Assembly: GCF_001039355.2 (NCBI RefSeq) | Contig: NW_019775772.1 | Span: 65,043-129,042 of the forward strand | From: Lingula anatina | Taxonomy: Eukaryota; Brachiopoda; Lingulata; Lingulida; Lingulidae | DNA: 64,000 nt | Direction: 5' to 3' | In this document: piece after piece, positions 35,001-45,861 of the stretch | Position numbering within the stretch: position 1 is the first letter of the stretch | Layout of the letters: every line of letters starts with the position of its first letter | Made by a program: the position numbers and the translations under genes | The notes under the pieces: model-generated | Told to the model about the DNA's origin: nothing | The model's database searches: none | The model's input: only the letters and a program-made list of their open reading frames with translations

Positions 35001-35875
35001 ATTTGCTGTAATAAAATTATAATTTAGAATAACACATTTGATTAAAGGCTGTATATTTGATTATCACTTACTGCTTTGTGAAAAACACATTTTTTTTTTT
35101 TTTGCAGTTTTCTAACTTTAAGCATCCCCAAGACCCCCATCTGTAAATGCAACCAAGCCATTTATTCCTACTTTATTCTTACAGCTAAAAATTTTATCTG
35201 GATAAAGAATTGGTAACATTTTCTTTCTTTTCAGGATATTTCACTGCTCAGTATGGCCAATGTTCTCTACAAGTCTGGTCGTCTGAATGACGCCATTGTG
35301 GTAATCAACATGGCGCTGGAGACGTCTCCCAGGATTGTGGTAATCCACTTCACGCTGGCTAATATCTACGCTGCCAAGGTGAGGGGCGTACTGTCACATA
35401 TACAAGAAAACATGGAGGGTGCACTGGAATAGTTTCTTCTTGAACTAAATCTGTTGTTTTCAATGTTTATCATCAAAGAAGAGAGAAGACCATCATGACA
35501 TTGGGCTTCTGTGTGAAAATTTTTATCTTAAATTATTAGGCATATCATCAGAAAATTTTGAAATAAGTAAACCACTAGGTAATTGATACAAATTGATATT
35601 TTTGTGTAAAATTTGAGTGTATCTGCTGCAAAATGACGTGCCCAAGTCATCATGTGGTCATTATGGTGATATATCTTATATTATCTGACCAGGGTGACTG
35701 GCCCAAAGCTGTGATGTTCTACGAGTCCACCCTGGGGCTACAGTCCTCCTTTGAACCAGCCAGAGACAGACTGAAGGCTATACAGTGCAAGAAAATACTG
35801 GAACACCCGGAAGAATACAAACCAAAAGACGAGGGAAAGAAGAAAAAGAAAGGAAAGTCAAAACCAAAGGACTAA
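14383..35875 (+). CDS. TTC17: Tetratricopeptide repeat protein 17
   Basis: TTC17 is a TPR protein implicated in actin polymerisation and ciliogenesis. 28 coding exons: 14383-14496, 21508-21652, 22190-22304, 23511-23622, 24012-24128, 24644-24753, 25136-25283, 25599-25738, 26104-26270, 26954-27084, 27432-27512, 27703-27821, 28107-28293, 28448-28525, 28731-28955, 29282-29542, 29901-30006, 30622-30711, 31733-31843, 32129-32223, 32512-32682, 32901-33213, 33457-33586, 34094-34253, 34439-34516, 34818-34937, 35235-35378, 35693-35875. All phases close, giving 1,316 aa, somewhat longer than the vertebrate protein. Signatures: signal-like leader; THWIVTEDG (residues 25-33); DTGLEQ at the exon 2/3 joint; YSIHAFEHL; SLQRTLTELKDYQ; LPPENKGF. 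Three related TPR modules start at residues 202, 589 and 1169, each after ALKK at a phase-0 exon joint. Extra Cys-rich (exons 17-18) and poly-Asn/Lys (exon 22) segments and a Lys-rich tail are present. Exon 1 also occurs at 8643. Confidence 0.95.
17578..17797. mobile_element. MITE-like element, member 2
   Basis: The ends are imperfect inverted repeats of about 30 bases: GGGTGTATTCACAGAGATTT at the left, and a right end whose reverse complement contains CATAGATTTTTTAGATCGATC. The interior shares ordered landmarks with 2410-2490. It has no coding capacity and sits in TTC17 intron 1. Family membership rests on eye alignment. Confidence 0.5.
18300..18500 (+). mobile_element. Possible non-LTR retroelement 3' end
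   Basis: The segment ends with AATAAATTGAATTGAATTGA, a signal followed by a short TTGAA tandem tail that resembles 3' tails of some non-LTR elements. No reverse transcriptase domain could be read upstream, so this is a tentative call. Confidence 0.25.
23567..23680 (+). repeat. Duplicated end of TTC17 exon 4 with its donor
   Basis: The last about 43 bases of exon 4 plus the start of the intron are repeated once, 56 bases downstream. The true donor follows 23622 and the second GT follows 23678. The copy differs by a few bases (donor GTAAGA versus GTAAAA). Confidence 0.85.
25704..25940 (+). repeat. Exon-end/donor ladder after TTC17 exon 8
   Basis: The last about 35 bases of exon 8 plus the first 14 of the intron are tandemly repeated. 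AG|GT boundaries fall at 25738, 25786, 25835, 25884 and 25933, a 48-49 bp period. The first four donors read GTAAGT and the fifth reads GTAAAG. Use of any downstream donor would run into TAA straight after the true boundary. Confidence 0.95.
25971..26036. repeat. (TA)n microsatellite in TTC17 intron 8
   Basis: Uninterrupted TA array between the exon 8 ladder and exon 9. Confidence 0.95.
26225..26505 (+). repeat. Exon-end/donor ladder after TTC17 exon 9
   Basis: Exon 9's last about 42 bases plus GTAGG are repeated. Boundaries are at 26270, 26317, 26363, 26409 and 26455, and a sixth unit ends at 26502 where the donor GT is lost. Period 46-47 bp. The first extra unit closes with an in-frame TAG at 26315-26317. 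Confidence 0.95.
26911..26944. repeat. (TTTA)n directly before TTC17 exon 10
   Basis: Tetranucleotide array ending about ten bases upstream of the exon 10 acceptor at 26953, so it forms most of the pyrimidine-poor upstream tract. Confidence 0.85.
27960..28070 (+). repeat. Imperfect duplication before TTC17 exon 13
   Basis: A segment with AAAATCTCACAT and AAGTTTTA occurs twice, about 60 bases apart. The second copy contains TTATGCAG, an in-frame alternative acceptor ending at 28043, 63 bases before the preferred acceptor at 28106. Confidence 0.7.
29942..30075 (+). repeat. Duplicated end of TTC17 exon 17 with its donor
   Basis: The last about 55 bases of the Cys-rich exon plus the donor are repeated once, with a 66-bp period. 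Boundaries are at 30006 and 30072, both followed by GTATGTAG. Use of the second donor would read TAG two codons after the true end. A GT-rich microsatellite follows. Confidence 0.93.
34305..34480 (+). repeat. Duplicated acceptor and start of TTC17 exon 25
   Basis: The sequence TATTCCAGGTGTTACAAT with its upstream tract occurs twice, 90 bases apart. The acceptors end at 34348 and 34438. The first copy is followed by a shortened exon-like segment (34349-34370) that has lost the middle of the exon and ends at GTGACC. The second copy matches the full exon and keeps the phase, so it is used. Confidence 0.9.
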
Positions 35876-35913
35876 TTGCTGCTATTTACATAAATATAGA
35901 CTACTGACATATA

Positions 35914-35919
35914 AATAAA
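35914..35919 (+). terminator. TTC17 candidate poly(A) signal
   Basis: AATAAA 39 bases after the stop codon; a short 3' UTR is implied. Confidence 0.6.
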
Positions 35920-36851
35920 AATTTTTTGATTACTGAAAGCTGTCAGTGGATATATATTTTTCTATGGTTTCTTGTTTGATTTCTTAAAACCCAACTCGCT
36001 CAAACTTGTTACACCAGTGACCTTCTAAACCTTACCTTGTACCAAAAGTGTGACCCATTTGTGTGTACCTATTTAAAAGTTACTTTATTACACAGCAGGT
36101 GGCTTCTGCAACTTACATTTTTTAAAAAGATTAAACAAGATATTAATGTTTTATTCTTAGTTGTTGGCAATGTCAAGTTTTTTTTGTCACCCCATATCTC
36201 TCATTCGTATTTTTTGTTTTAAGGGAATTTTCTTTAAAACTGTAAAACAGTAACTGTAAATTTTTCTTTAATGACAGGTTTTCTGGTTTGAAGACCAAAA
36301 AAATTGGTTACTTTCATGAAAGAAGGTTAACTTTTATACTAAATCAGTTAATTCTATCCACCTAAACAAAAAAAATGAATGATGTAGTGTTTTCTTTTAT
36401 TTTAAGGAATCTAAGTATATATTAACAAGCACCTTATACTTCACAGTTATCAGTGATATTGTCTTTAAGTTTGAAAGTGTTTCAGATTACAGAAAATTTC
36501 TCTGTAAAAAGACAGAAAATCAGCATTCCAATATGGGGTTTCAGTCAGAGCTCTTATAGATATTAAGAACTATTTTCATTTTAATTTATTTCTTTTGCAA
36601 TAAAATTACATTTAATATTCTATATGGAAAGTAAGAAAGAGATAGAATTTAGACAAGAGAGGTAGATAAACTTAATTTAATATAGTAAACACATGTCAGA
36701 AATAATCCGACATCTTCAACAATGTGATATATTTCATTTCATTATTTATGTGATATTTTCACAATATTTACCTGTCTGGAAATTATGCCAATGTGATTGA
36801 AAGGAGCTAAATAATATAGAGAATTTCTTCGATTGGGCCAACAGCGCATTA

Positions 36852-36882
<31 letters not shown>

Positions 36883-38129
36883 GTTTATGCGAGTTGTTTT
36901 GCTTCTGATAGCCTTTAATGTTTTTGCCAGGCCCGTCAATTTGCATTCTTATGTATTAGTAGCAAAGCACAAATGTAGTTCTTGTTTAGGTTTACTATAG
37001 AAGTGAATAGATCATGCCTTGTGTTTGTTATCATGGTGTCAATGTTCAATTGTTCTGTTTTAGAGAAAAATTAAAACAGTCCCATTGTAAATTCATCCTC
37101 AGTCGAAACTTTGCCACAATTTTTGTACTTTTTTAAACACATTTTTCAAGGTGCTAATTGGATATTTTTTGTATTGAAGACAATGTTATCCTCCTCAGTA
37201 TTGCTTCTGTTACAAAAGAATTGATCATTAATATCAAAGACCAGTTCAAGTTTGAATTGCATTTCCGAACAGTATTTTATCACAAGTTTCTTGCAGCTTT
37301 TGTAAATTCTTTATATCATATCTAAGGCTTCCCCTTTTGCCTATAAAGTTATAAAACACTTACGAGGTCAAATAGCCTTGTAGCTTGTTGCTTTAGGTTG
37401 TTTAGTCCTGTGTTAAATCAGGTTATGGTGTTTGTAGAATTAGTGCTTTTGGCAGATCATTTTGTTTTGTTTATAATTGTAAAGGGTAAAATTTTGATGC
37501 AGAAGATAGTTCAAATTTCATTAAAGATAGAAGTGCAAGTTGCTGCAGCTTTGGACTTTTTGTTGCAAATTTTATTTAACCTTGTGCAAGTAGGAGAAGA
37601 CGCTAGACAGTATAATGTAGACATTGCTGCATGTTGTCATATGTCCGTTTCCTCCTAATTTTTTTCATACAGAGAGCTTCTGTGCAATATAATGCTAAGG
37701 CGGCTGTGGGTTGTGTTCATTTATTAGTGGAAGACCAAGTATTGATTGTCATGATGTGTATTGTTTTCTATGTCCAGTAGAACTGGCTCTAATCAGTTGA
37801 AATGATAATTTTGTAATACAAAAAAAGACTGTAATATTTCAAACAGTTTTTAATGAAAAAATATGCAAAACTTGAAAATGTGTTGTTTTATTTGTGTGTG
37901 GAAACAAGCTATAATTTTTAGAAGATATAAATATACTTACAATAAATAAAATTAGCTTTGTCTAGATACAAGATGGGAAACTCTCCTGTTACAGTGGATT
38001 CTGGCAAATTTCAAAGACCCATGCATCTTGATATCATTTAGGAGGTGGCTTTCAAAAAAAAAAAAAAAAACATTCTCATGGTTTTAGTCTCTGAACAGAA
38101 AACATCCAGGCAGCGTGCCATGTAAAATA
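35920..38129. other. Convergent intergenic region TTC17/M1AP
   Basis: About 2.2 kb of AT-rich DNA between two genes that face each other. No supported ORF. It contains a poly(T) run at about 36857-36882 and a minus-strand AATAAA candidate for M1AP at 37887-37892. Confidence 0.6.
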
Positions 38130-40129
38130 TCAAAGCTGTGTTGGGAAGGGGTCATCATTATCAGCAATAAATGAGTTGTAGCAGAACCTCTTCTGTGATT
38201 TTGGTGCATAATAAAAACCGGGCTGCGTCCTCCCTCTTCCTCTGCCTCTTGTGGCGCCGGGACACTAAAAGGTGAGCAGTTTGATAAAAATCACGTAACA
38301 GGATATGAGAAATATGCTTCTATCCTTTATAATAGCAACACATTTCAGATCATTATAGCATCAACCAATAATGTAAAAATGCATTATACTGTCAGCATGT
38401 TGAAGTAAAATATGGTAAGAAATTTTTATACCTGTGTGGTTACACCAAGTCTTCTCTTGAGATTTTTATTTCCCGATGAGCCACCAGACAGACGTTTTAT
38501 CAGAGCCTGGTACAGTCCGGACTGTGTTAGCAGTGGGTTGTACATCTCTAGCACTTTAACCTGTGTTGTTATAAAGTAGACTGTCAACTTGATGCTGTTT
38601 TATGGTCATCAATATTAACACATCACATAAAACTACTTGGTACATGGGTAGGAATGCACAACACTTCATGTAGCTGTCAATTATGGAAAAGATGAAATGG
38701 GGTTTGAAGTGTCCTGCCACACTCAGAATCTTACCAAGATAATTATAATCAGCTTATGAAAAATGCAGTAAGTTAAAAATCCATCTTTTTCATTTACCTT
38801 GCACTGAATTGACCTACAATGAATAAGCAATACCTTTTTAAGAGCTGCCTGTACAGCATCCACACTGTCCTGACAGGGATTTTCCTTTGGCACAGTGAAG
38901 TCACATGGCATCATGAGCTCACTGACTGCTATGGGTTTGATGAGGACAGAGCAGGAGTGGGAAGGCAAGAGAAGGAAGTGTCCACAAGGACTGGTGGGAC
39001 TATCACTGGCATAAGAGTTCTCTGACTTCACTTCAGCTGTACAAGCTAAAAGTACCATTTCCTAAAAAAGCAAATGTTGTCATCACATTCTAAGTTATGA
39101 CATAAAAGATATACCATGTTTTCAAAGTACAAAAATTTTCAAAAAAAAAAGATGAAGAAAATGCCCCAGCCATCACGCAAATCATGTATTCTCTCACTAA
39201 ATAGCAGTCTGTAATACCTTTTCTTGTAAGAGGGAGCACATGGCCTGGAATAGCTGCTGATTCATCTCCAGTTCATCCCAGTCTATCTTCCAACAGGTGG
39301 TGGGTCTCATTACCTGGGGCTGAAACAGGACAACTAGATAATAATATTACTCATGGTAATTACTCCAGGATCTCACTTGAAACAGAGATTACAAATATTA
39401 GTTATTGTATAATAAAATAATATAGACTTAGTATAATAGAAATAGATGAATCAAAACTTCCACTTTGATTAAACCAAAAATATTTTTCAAACAAAAAATG
39501 ATTGACAAAAATAATACATGACATTTGCCTTCTTTTTCACTTACATATCCATAGACTACACTTTCACAGATGGAGTTAGCAGGCAGCAGGTTCTTCACTA
39601 GCAGTCTATGTACAGGGACCACAGTATTTTGACCTTTCTTGACTGTGGGGATCACAGGTTTGGACATAAAGGAGTCCGGCTGCAGTTGCTGAAAATGAGG
39701 TTATGGAAAAAATAAAACAACATATACTGATGTATATTATGAATTAGAATTGGAAAAAAATGTGCTAATTTGCCAAACTTAAAATCATTTATTGGAAAAT
39801 TATCAAAATTATCTAATCACCATCTTATAATTCTTATAAATCTTTGCAGTTAACCAGTGTTAAATCTGTGATGACACAGATCAACTTTGAAAGAAATTAA
39901 AAATTTAATCAATTTTTCAGAAACATACAAACTGCAAGTTGAAGGGTAACAGACTAGGGTCCAGCAATCTTTCATGGAGGTCACATTTTATTGTCAATGA
40001 GTCTGAAACAAGTGAGAAAATACTTTCTTATCAAAACTGCATCAGACATATTTAAAGTTAAGATTGAAAATTCTGAGTTCACCATGAAAATACTGCCATA
40101 CATCTGAACCACAATCGCATAGATTATAT

Positions 40130-40176
<47 letters not shown>

Positions 40177-42858
40177 CATCAAACACATTATAATGAGACA
40201 CAGGCATAAACTTATTCCCCTTTCAGTGTTTACTTCCCTTATACTGCACTCACCTGGTAACACTAGATGTAAGTGTTCTTTGTCTGTGCTGGCATCATAT
40301 AACCAGGTTTTAAAGAAATCTTGAAAAATAAGAACATCTGGAAACAAAAATAATTCGTTCTAATTCAATTACTTCATTTGTTTGATACTTAGTTCTAGAG
40401 TAATCTAGTCATACTTCAGCTTCGTTTCTTCTCTCAATGATAAAAGCTACAACTACTGTATTTCAAATACTCTATAAACACATAGAGTAGAGACCCCTTT
40501 CATTCCTTATTACAATTCTTTCTGTCTCTTTAATATTACCATTATCAATATAGGAACCACCTCTAATTTCTAAATCTTACCATTATCAATATTAACGACA
40601 TCTAGATTTTTGTCTCTTACCATTATCAACCATAATAAATGTTGACCACAGCTAAATTATGTCTGTTACTATAATCTGCCTCTTACCATTATCCATATTC
40701 ACAACCTCCACCATGCCCTCCATACCTCCACTACTAGAGGAACCCAGGGACACATCACTCCTCTGACTACTATATATCAATAATAACTACTGTCTCTTAC
40801 CATTATCCATATTGACCACCTCCACAATGCCTTCCATACCTCCACTACTAGAGGAACCCAGGGACACATCACTCCTCTGACTACTATATATCAATAATAA
40901 CTACTGTCTCTTACCATTATCCATATTGACCACCTCCACCATGCCTTCCGTACCTCCACTGCTAGAGGAGCCCAGGGACACATCACTCCTCTGACTACTA
41001 TCTGTGACATCTCCAATGTCATCAAGCACTGACACCTGATCTGGATTATTGACACAAACCACCTGGATTTTCTGAAGATTTAAAGAATAATATATAAAAT
41101 TTAAATTAAGTAAAAATTAGTGGAAGACATCCATAATCTCTTGAATAATTTATTTAACTTCCACTGGAAGTTCCAGTGTTGTAGAAAACACAAGAAAGTC
41201 TCACATACATATCTAATTTTTACTACACAACTTGACTCATTTCATGCCAGTCTGCAAAATTTCCACCTAATATCAGACAACTGTCTTTCACTAAAGAAAG
41301 CAAGAAAATCAAAAATGATTTGGTGACAAATTAGTAATTTTATACGAACAAAAAGAAATGTAAAAAAGAATAAAAGTAGTTATTATAAAAAAACTGTCTT
41401 ATAGCAAAAAAAAAAAAAACTTTTGGTTATATACTTTCTAAGAACATACCTTTAGGTTATCTAAATCCAGCTTGGATGACAATTTTTCAACCTGCTTGAC
41501 TATACTTGCACTAGTCTGGCATGTTATAACAGTGATCTCAAGCTGATTCCAATATCCTGAAATCTTAAAATATAATACAACAAAATTAGTACTCTGATAA
41601 ATATTTTACATTAAAAAGACTTGCCTTTATTACCAAATGATTTCTTTACTTTATTTCAAGTTTTTTATACACCAACCTTTCTTTTAAATATCAAACAATA
41701 CAGGTAGCACTTATATTAGTAAAAATCATTGTAAAATACAAGGTAAGTAAAAAAATATATTTCCCAATCTCATGAATTTCTGAACCCCTTAAACAATAAT
41801 AAGTGAAATTAAAAAACCTACAAAAGTCTGCATTTAGCCTACTTCAGTATACCTGAAATAAATTCTGTGCCTGTCTCTTGAATTGTGCCAAAGCTTCGCT
41901 AATCCCTTGGTCAAGACAACCCCCTCTTCTGTGGCACATTAAGCTTGTCCTGTGACAGTTCTTAAGTTCATTTAGCGCTGCCTGAAGTCTCGGAAAGGAA
42001 GCCCGCACTGTTTGTAGGGGAAATAAGGTCTAGAGGAAATAATGTAAAAACTTAATGTAAGCTTGGAGACAAAATGTACATTTTAAACTCAATGATCTGT
42101 ATAAACAACAGATTATCTTATCGGCCGGTATCTATATTAAGACAGTGAGAGTTCACAGAGTATAACTCACAGGCATTGTCTACACATCTGAGTTAGTGAT
42201 CAAACATTATTAATTTAATTTAATACATATAAATTACACAAAGTAACAGCACTGAAAATAAGTTAAATTGTACAAAATCAATATGTCTTTCATGCTCAAA
42301 GGTCATGGAGGGACTCCAATATAAAAATGGCACACTATATTACCTCTGGGTAGTCACTCAGACTAATGAGACCAAAAAATGGAGTTCTGTTTGGCCCTCC
42401 AAGATTGCATACTAACGCAAAAAAGTTTTCCAAAGCTTGGGTCAGGCTATGACCGGTATCAGCATCAAAGTTTGAAGAAAAATCTACCAGTAACATTCGT
42501 GCTGCAAAGGATGGCGTTATTATTTGAATAAGATACATATTTACTTGCTATAATTTTGTTATCATATACGTATGCAAAGGAAGTCTTACTATTAGGTTTG
42601 GAAAAAACAATCGGTAGATCTACGGCTGTACAAAAATAGTTACCATGGCTGGACAAGTGTTTATTTATGATAATTCTTACTCAAGTTACTGATCTTGGTA
42701 AAAAGTTACTTATAATAACATGGTAAAATATGCACGTAATTACATTTAACTATTTACATTTTATTTCAATAGAACTTCTTTTTAAATGTTCGTCTTGATG
42801 AATAAAAATATATACCTGGCTGTCTAGTAAAAAGACCTCTTTCGTTTTTCTCTTGCAT
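38130..42858 (-). CDS. M1AP: Meiosis 1 associated protein
   Basis: Vertebrate M1AP is needed for male meiosis I and is linked to the ZZS crossover machinery. Minus-strand coding exons: 42816-42858, 42344-42501, 41853-42029, 41450-41563, 40915-41071, 40254-40337, 39929-40002, 39545-39688, 39218-39319, 38834-39061, 38432-38560, 38130-38264. Phases close throughout, giving 514 aa, close to the vertebrate length. Family signatures in order: RQPARMLLVDF near the N terminus, SLTQALENFFALVCNLGGP, QLEITVITCQ, FFKTWLYDASTDKEHLHLVL, KCDLHERLLDPSLLPF, SICESVVYG, RPTTCWKIDWDELEMNQQ, and the C-terminal YNPLLTQSGLY. The tail has an RG-rich run (TRGRGRGRTQPG). The start lies in a 14-codon first exon. It is head-to-head with the TBC gene. 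Exons 1-5 are duplicated at 45862-47713. Confidence 0.93.
40133..40175. repeat. (CT)n microsatellite in M1AP intron 6
   Basis: CT array (GA on the coding strand), beginning about 80 bases past the exon 6 donor. Confidence 0.95.
40536..40999 (-). repeat. 114-bp exon-end/donor array in M1AP exon 5/intron 5
   Basis: The last about 80 bases of exon 5 plus about 34 bases of intron with the donor are present three times. Coding-strand boundaries are at 40915 (true), 40801 and 40687, an exact 114-bp period. Further left are degenerate remnants of the same donor context (CTTACCATTATCAAT around 40536, 40579 and 40617 on the plus strand), which suggests an older ladder in decay. The right edge (about 40993) coincides with where the second large duplication begins. 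Confidence 0.92.
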
Positions 42859-43249
42859 TTGTACTTGTTTACAAACACGTCGTCTGCAAGGGTTTTGACC
42901 CAAATTGACCTATTTACGGAAACGAGGTCAACATATAAAAAAAATAAGAATCGTTATTCCAAAATGATCAAAATTAACCTGTCAATGAACTTTATCAAAA
43001 CGGAGAAAGTTTTAAATCTGAAATTTGCCTGCTCATTTTAGCTTTAATTTTTACTTGAATAGTAATAAAATGTTATATGTTTTTCTAATCATTCTTAGTT
43101 CTGTTCCTCGTGCGGTTGAAAATATAAAACATGGCGGAATTTTTGAAGTGAATTTATCTATAGTTCAATCTTTTATTGACATTTCATGGTGCTTATATGT
43201 TCTATCGTTGGTGATTATACCTTGAAAGCTGTTAGTCACCTCAGCGAAT
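42859..43249. promoter_or_regulatory. Bidirectional M1AP/TBC promoter region, copy 1
   Basis: Only 391 bases separate the M1AP ATG (minus) and the TBC-gene ATG (plus), so both leaders and a shared promoter must lie here. No clear TATA box was assigned. The partner region is 47714-48105. Confidence 0.6.
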
Positions 43250-43445
43250 ATGCATTCGGGAGATCAAAGCATTAGCTATTCACAACTTCGAGAAAAATGG
43301 TTGGAGAGTGTAGAAGGATTCGACTCATATGGTTTCGCCGTGTTTGCTCAAAACTCCGGTAATAAAAGTTCCAGGTGCAATACATACCAGTAAGTAGTAA
43401 TCAGTGTTATAATCAACAAGTCGTGTATACTTTCAAGATATAAGA

Positions 43446-43602
43446 CGGGCCCGTAGCCAGAAATTTCAAAAGGGGGGTTCTTTTTCTGAAAAAGTGGACC
43501 TTTTACCATAAAACTTTCATGTACCTTAATTAAATTTCACCTTTTGCCTGCAAAAAGGGGGGGTTCTTTCGAACCCCCCGAACCCCCCTGGCTACGGGCC
43601 TG
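43446..43602. mobile_element. MITE-like element present in one copy only
   Basis: Fifteen-base terminal inverted repeats (CGGGCCCGTAGCCAG at the left; reverse complement with one mismatch at the right), 157 bp long, non-coding. Flanking TAAGA on both sides could be a target duplication. Copy 2 lacks the element plus about 25 flanking bases (near 48276). It lies in TBC-gene intron 1. Confidence 0.75.
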
Positions 43603-43704
43603 TAAGACGTACGTCAATAAAAATTGATGCTGTGCTTGATATATTATCGGCATGCTGTAATTTGAAATATATGTACATGCACGAGCTTTGGGGTGGGGGT
43701 AAAG

Positions 43705-43779
43705 TTGCCTCAGTTTGCAGCCTTAAAAGTTAAATGCTAACCTTACCATAACAGCATGTAAGGCCGCAAACTGAGGCAA
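43705..43779. repeat. Inverted repeat in TBC intron 1, copy 1
   Basis: Arms of 21 bases (43705-43725 and 43759-43779) with one mismatch and a 33-base spacer. Present in both copies, so it predates their divergence. Confidence 0.85.
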
Positions 43780-45860
43780 GGGGGTTGGGGTTATATTATT
43801 GGAGGAAAAAGTTTGATTTAACTAAAAGTGTGGTTTTAAGCACTATTTGCACTTCTTGTATTTCCACTGATGTTCTTGTATAAATATATACATTTTATCA
43901 CGTGTTTATGTACAGTTTTCAACCCACTTTCATCATTGTACAGTTTTCAAAATATACATTCAGGAAGCACCCACTGGAGCGGTGTGTAGATGAGGATGGG
44001 AAATGGGAAGAATTGATGAAAAACTGGGATCACCTCAAAGCTGACAGAAAGTTTGCAAAGGTACATTTGAATTTGCTTCTCAAGATTATAAAGCACATAA
44101 GCTACTAATATTTTCCCACACATTACAACAACAGATAAACTGCATGAAAGATTAAAAAAATTTCCTGCTCTGAATCCGTTGTATACATGTTTCAGTTGAG
44201 GTCTATGCTGAGTAAAGGAGGTGTACCAGACCCTCATAGGTCCTGGCTCTGGCAGACTTTACTGGAGATGGACAGCTTGAAGACCACATCTAAGTTTTGC
44301 TATAAGGTAACGATACCTTTTACCCATCCTTAGATATTTGTCAACAATTTAGTTTTAAATGCTATGATATATTTTCTTAACATGACTGCACAGAATACTA
44401 GATATATTGTAGTCTGCTTGAATGAAATGAAAATCTATTAACTTTGTTTCATAAGGTGCCTCATTGTGTACATCTATATTATTGTACATCATGGTGTAAG
44501 TTTTAAGTAATTTGTTACAGACTTGTTGTCTCTGTATTTTTACATGCCCACAATATAATGATTTAATTCCAGTCTAGTGTAGCAGCAATAAGAGAACAGC
44601 TGGTAGACCTTGGAATTAGTGAATATGGAAATAAGAAAGTTCTCCATGCTCTTGGGGAGCTGGAAGATGAGGACAATGACCAGATAGTGGCTGGTGGTGG
44701 CATTGACATACATATTGTTAGGCAGATTTTCTTAGACTTAAGTATGGTCATGTTACTCTGGCTGATGTCAGCACACATAACTTATCTCCTACTGCTTTGT
44801 TTATATATGAACAATGTTTATTAAACTGACATTACATTTATATTTAATCTTATTTGTTATCTTGTAACAGATTTTGTATTGACAAGAAATTCCCTTTCGC
44901 AAAATGCCATTTTGTTTCTTACAACTGGCATATATCAGTCAATGACAAATATTAATAATATGTAAATTTTACATAAGAAATATGCCATCATTCCAGGCAG
45001 AACTTACCCCACACACAAGATGTTTATGGAGAATACGCCTCTAGCCAAGGAAACCAAGGGGTCACTTTTCAGAGTTTTAGCATCTTATGTCAGATACAAT
45101 CCAGCAGTCGGTTACTGCCAAGGTAATGAAATACAACCTGATTTCGAATTAAATTATACTTAATTTTTCCCTAAAGGCAAGTGTTGTATACTTCAGGATA
45201 TTTTATTTCATTGATTGTTGTTAATCCAATTCTATCATGTACTCAAGGACAGCAAGGTTTCATTAAAAAAATTATTTATTTTTTTTGGGGGTGAGGCATA
45301 AATAAACCCTAACTAACAAAGATTTTCAAAAGGTGGCCATAATGACAAAACGTGTTTGTGTTTCGACATTCTAATATATTGAACTGTTGAATAAAAAAGT
45401 ATTTTGGCTGAGATCATGGCTCACATTCATTCCATTATGTCTGCCCAATGTTATTGCAGACCTGTACAAGTTTTATCAATGTGTTTGCAGGTATGAGTTT
45501 CATCTCTGGTCTCCTCCTGATGCACATGCAGGAACAAGATGCCTTCTGGTGCACTGTGGCTTTGTTTGAGAGGCAGAAATACCTGATGGGATTCTTTGAT
45601 TCACATCTCAAAAAGTAAGAAGTTGACCTTTTTAGAATTTTAGTCTGATATAGACATTTGCAGTATCCAGCCTTAACCAGCTCTCAGACCCCTGGTAGTA
45701 AAGCCACTAGGTCATATTTTCATACTTATTTTCTTACAACCACAAAACAAGGCAGTTATAGTGAACATATTATGAAGCTCTGTTATTCACCTTGCCCTGT
45801 CCTTTTACTTAATCAGGGTGCAGTCTCATGCAAGTGTTTTCAAGAAATTGCTCAAAGATA

Positions 45861-45861
45861 N
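45861..45861. other. Single N at the joint of block 2 copies
   Basis: One undetermined base joins a truncated TBC exon 7 to a truncated M1AP exon 5. Confidence 0.95.

Larger units (their letters stand above)
40994..45860. repeat. Large duplicated block 2, copy 1
   Basis: Collinear with 45862-50527. It covers M1AP exons 1-5, the divergent promoter and TBC exons 1-7 (exon 7 cut). It ends at the single N at 45861, inside a coding exon. Confidence 0.93.
43250..45860 (+). pseudogene. 5' fragment of the TBC gene (copy 1)
   Basis: Exons 43250-43389, 43964-44060, 44196-44306, 44573-44741, 44997-45122, 45491-45614 and the start of exon 7 (45817-45860) match the first seven exons of the complete gene at 48106. 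Splice sites and frame are intact up to the N, where the copy stops in mid-exon. It encodes the N terminus and the first half of the TBC domain, including the Arg-finger and YCQG motifs. It cannot make a full protein unless spliced into the second copy. An assembly duplicate is the simplest explanation. Confidence 0.85.

Noticed and set aside
42465-42656. Alternative M1AP first exon starting near 42656
   Set aside because: Open with a GTAAGA donor, but the frame has no ATG before the donor. The exon at 42816-42858 supplies an ATG, correct phase and the family-like RQPARMLLV junction.
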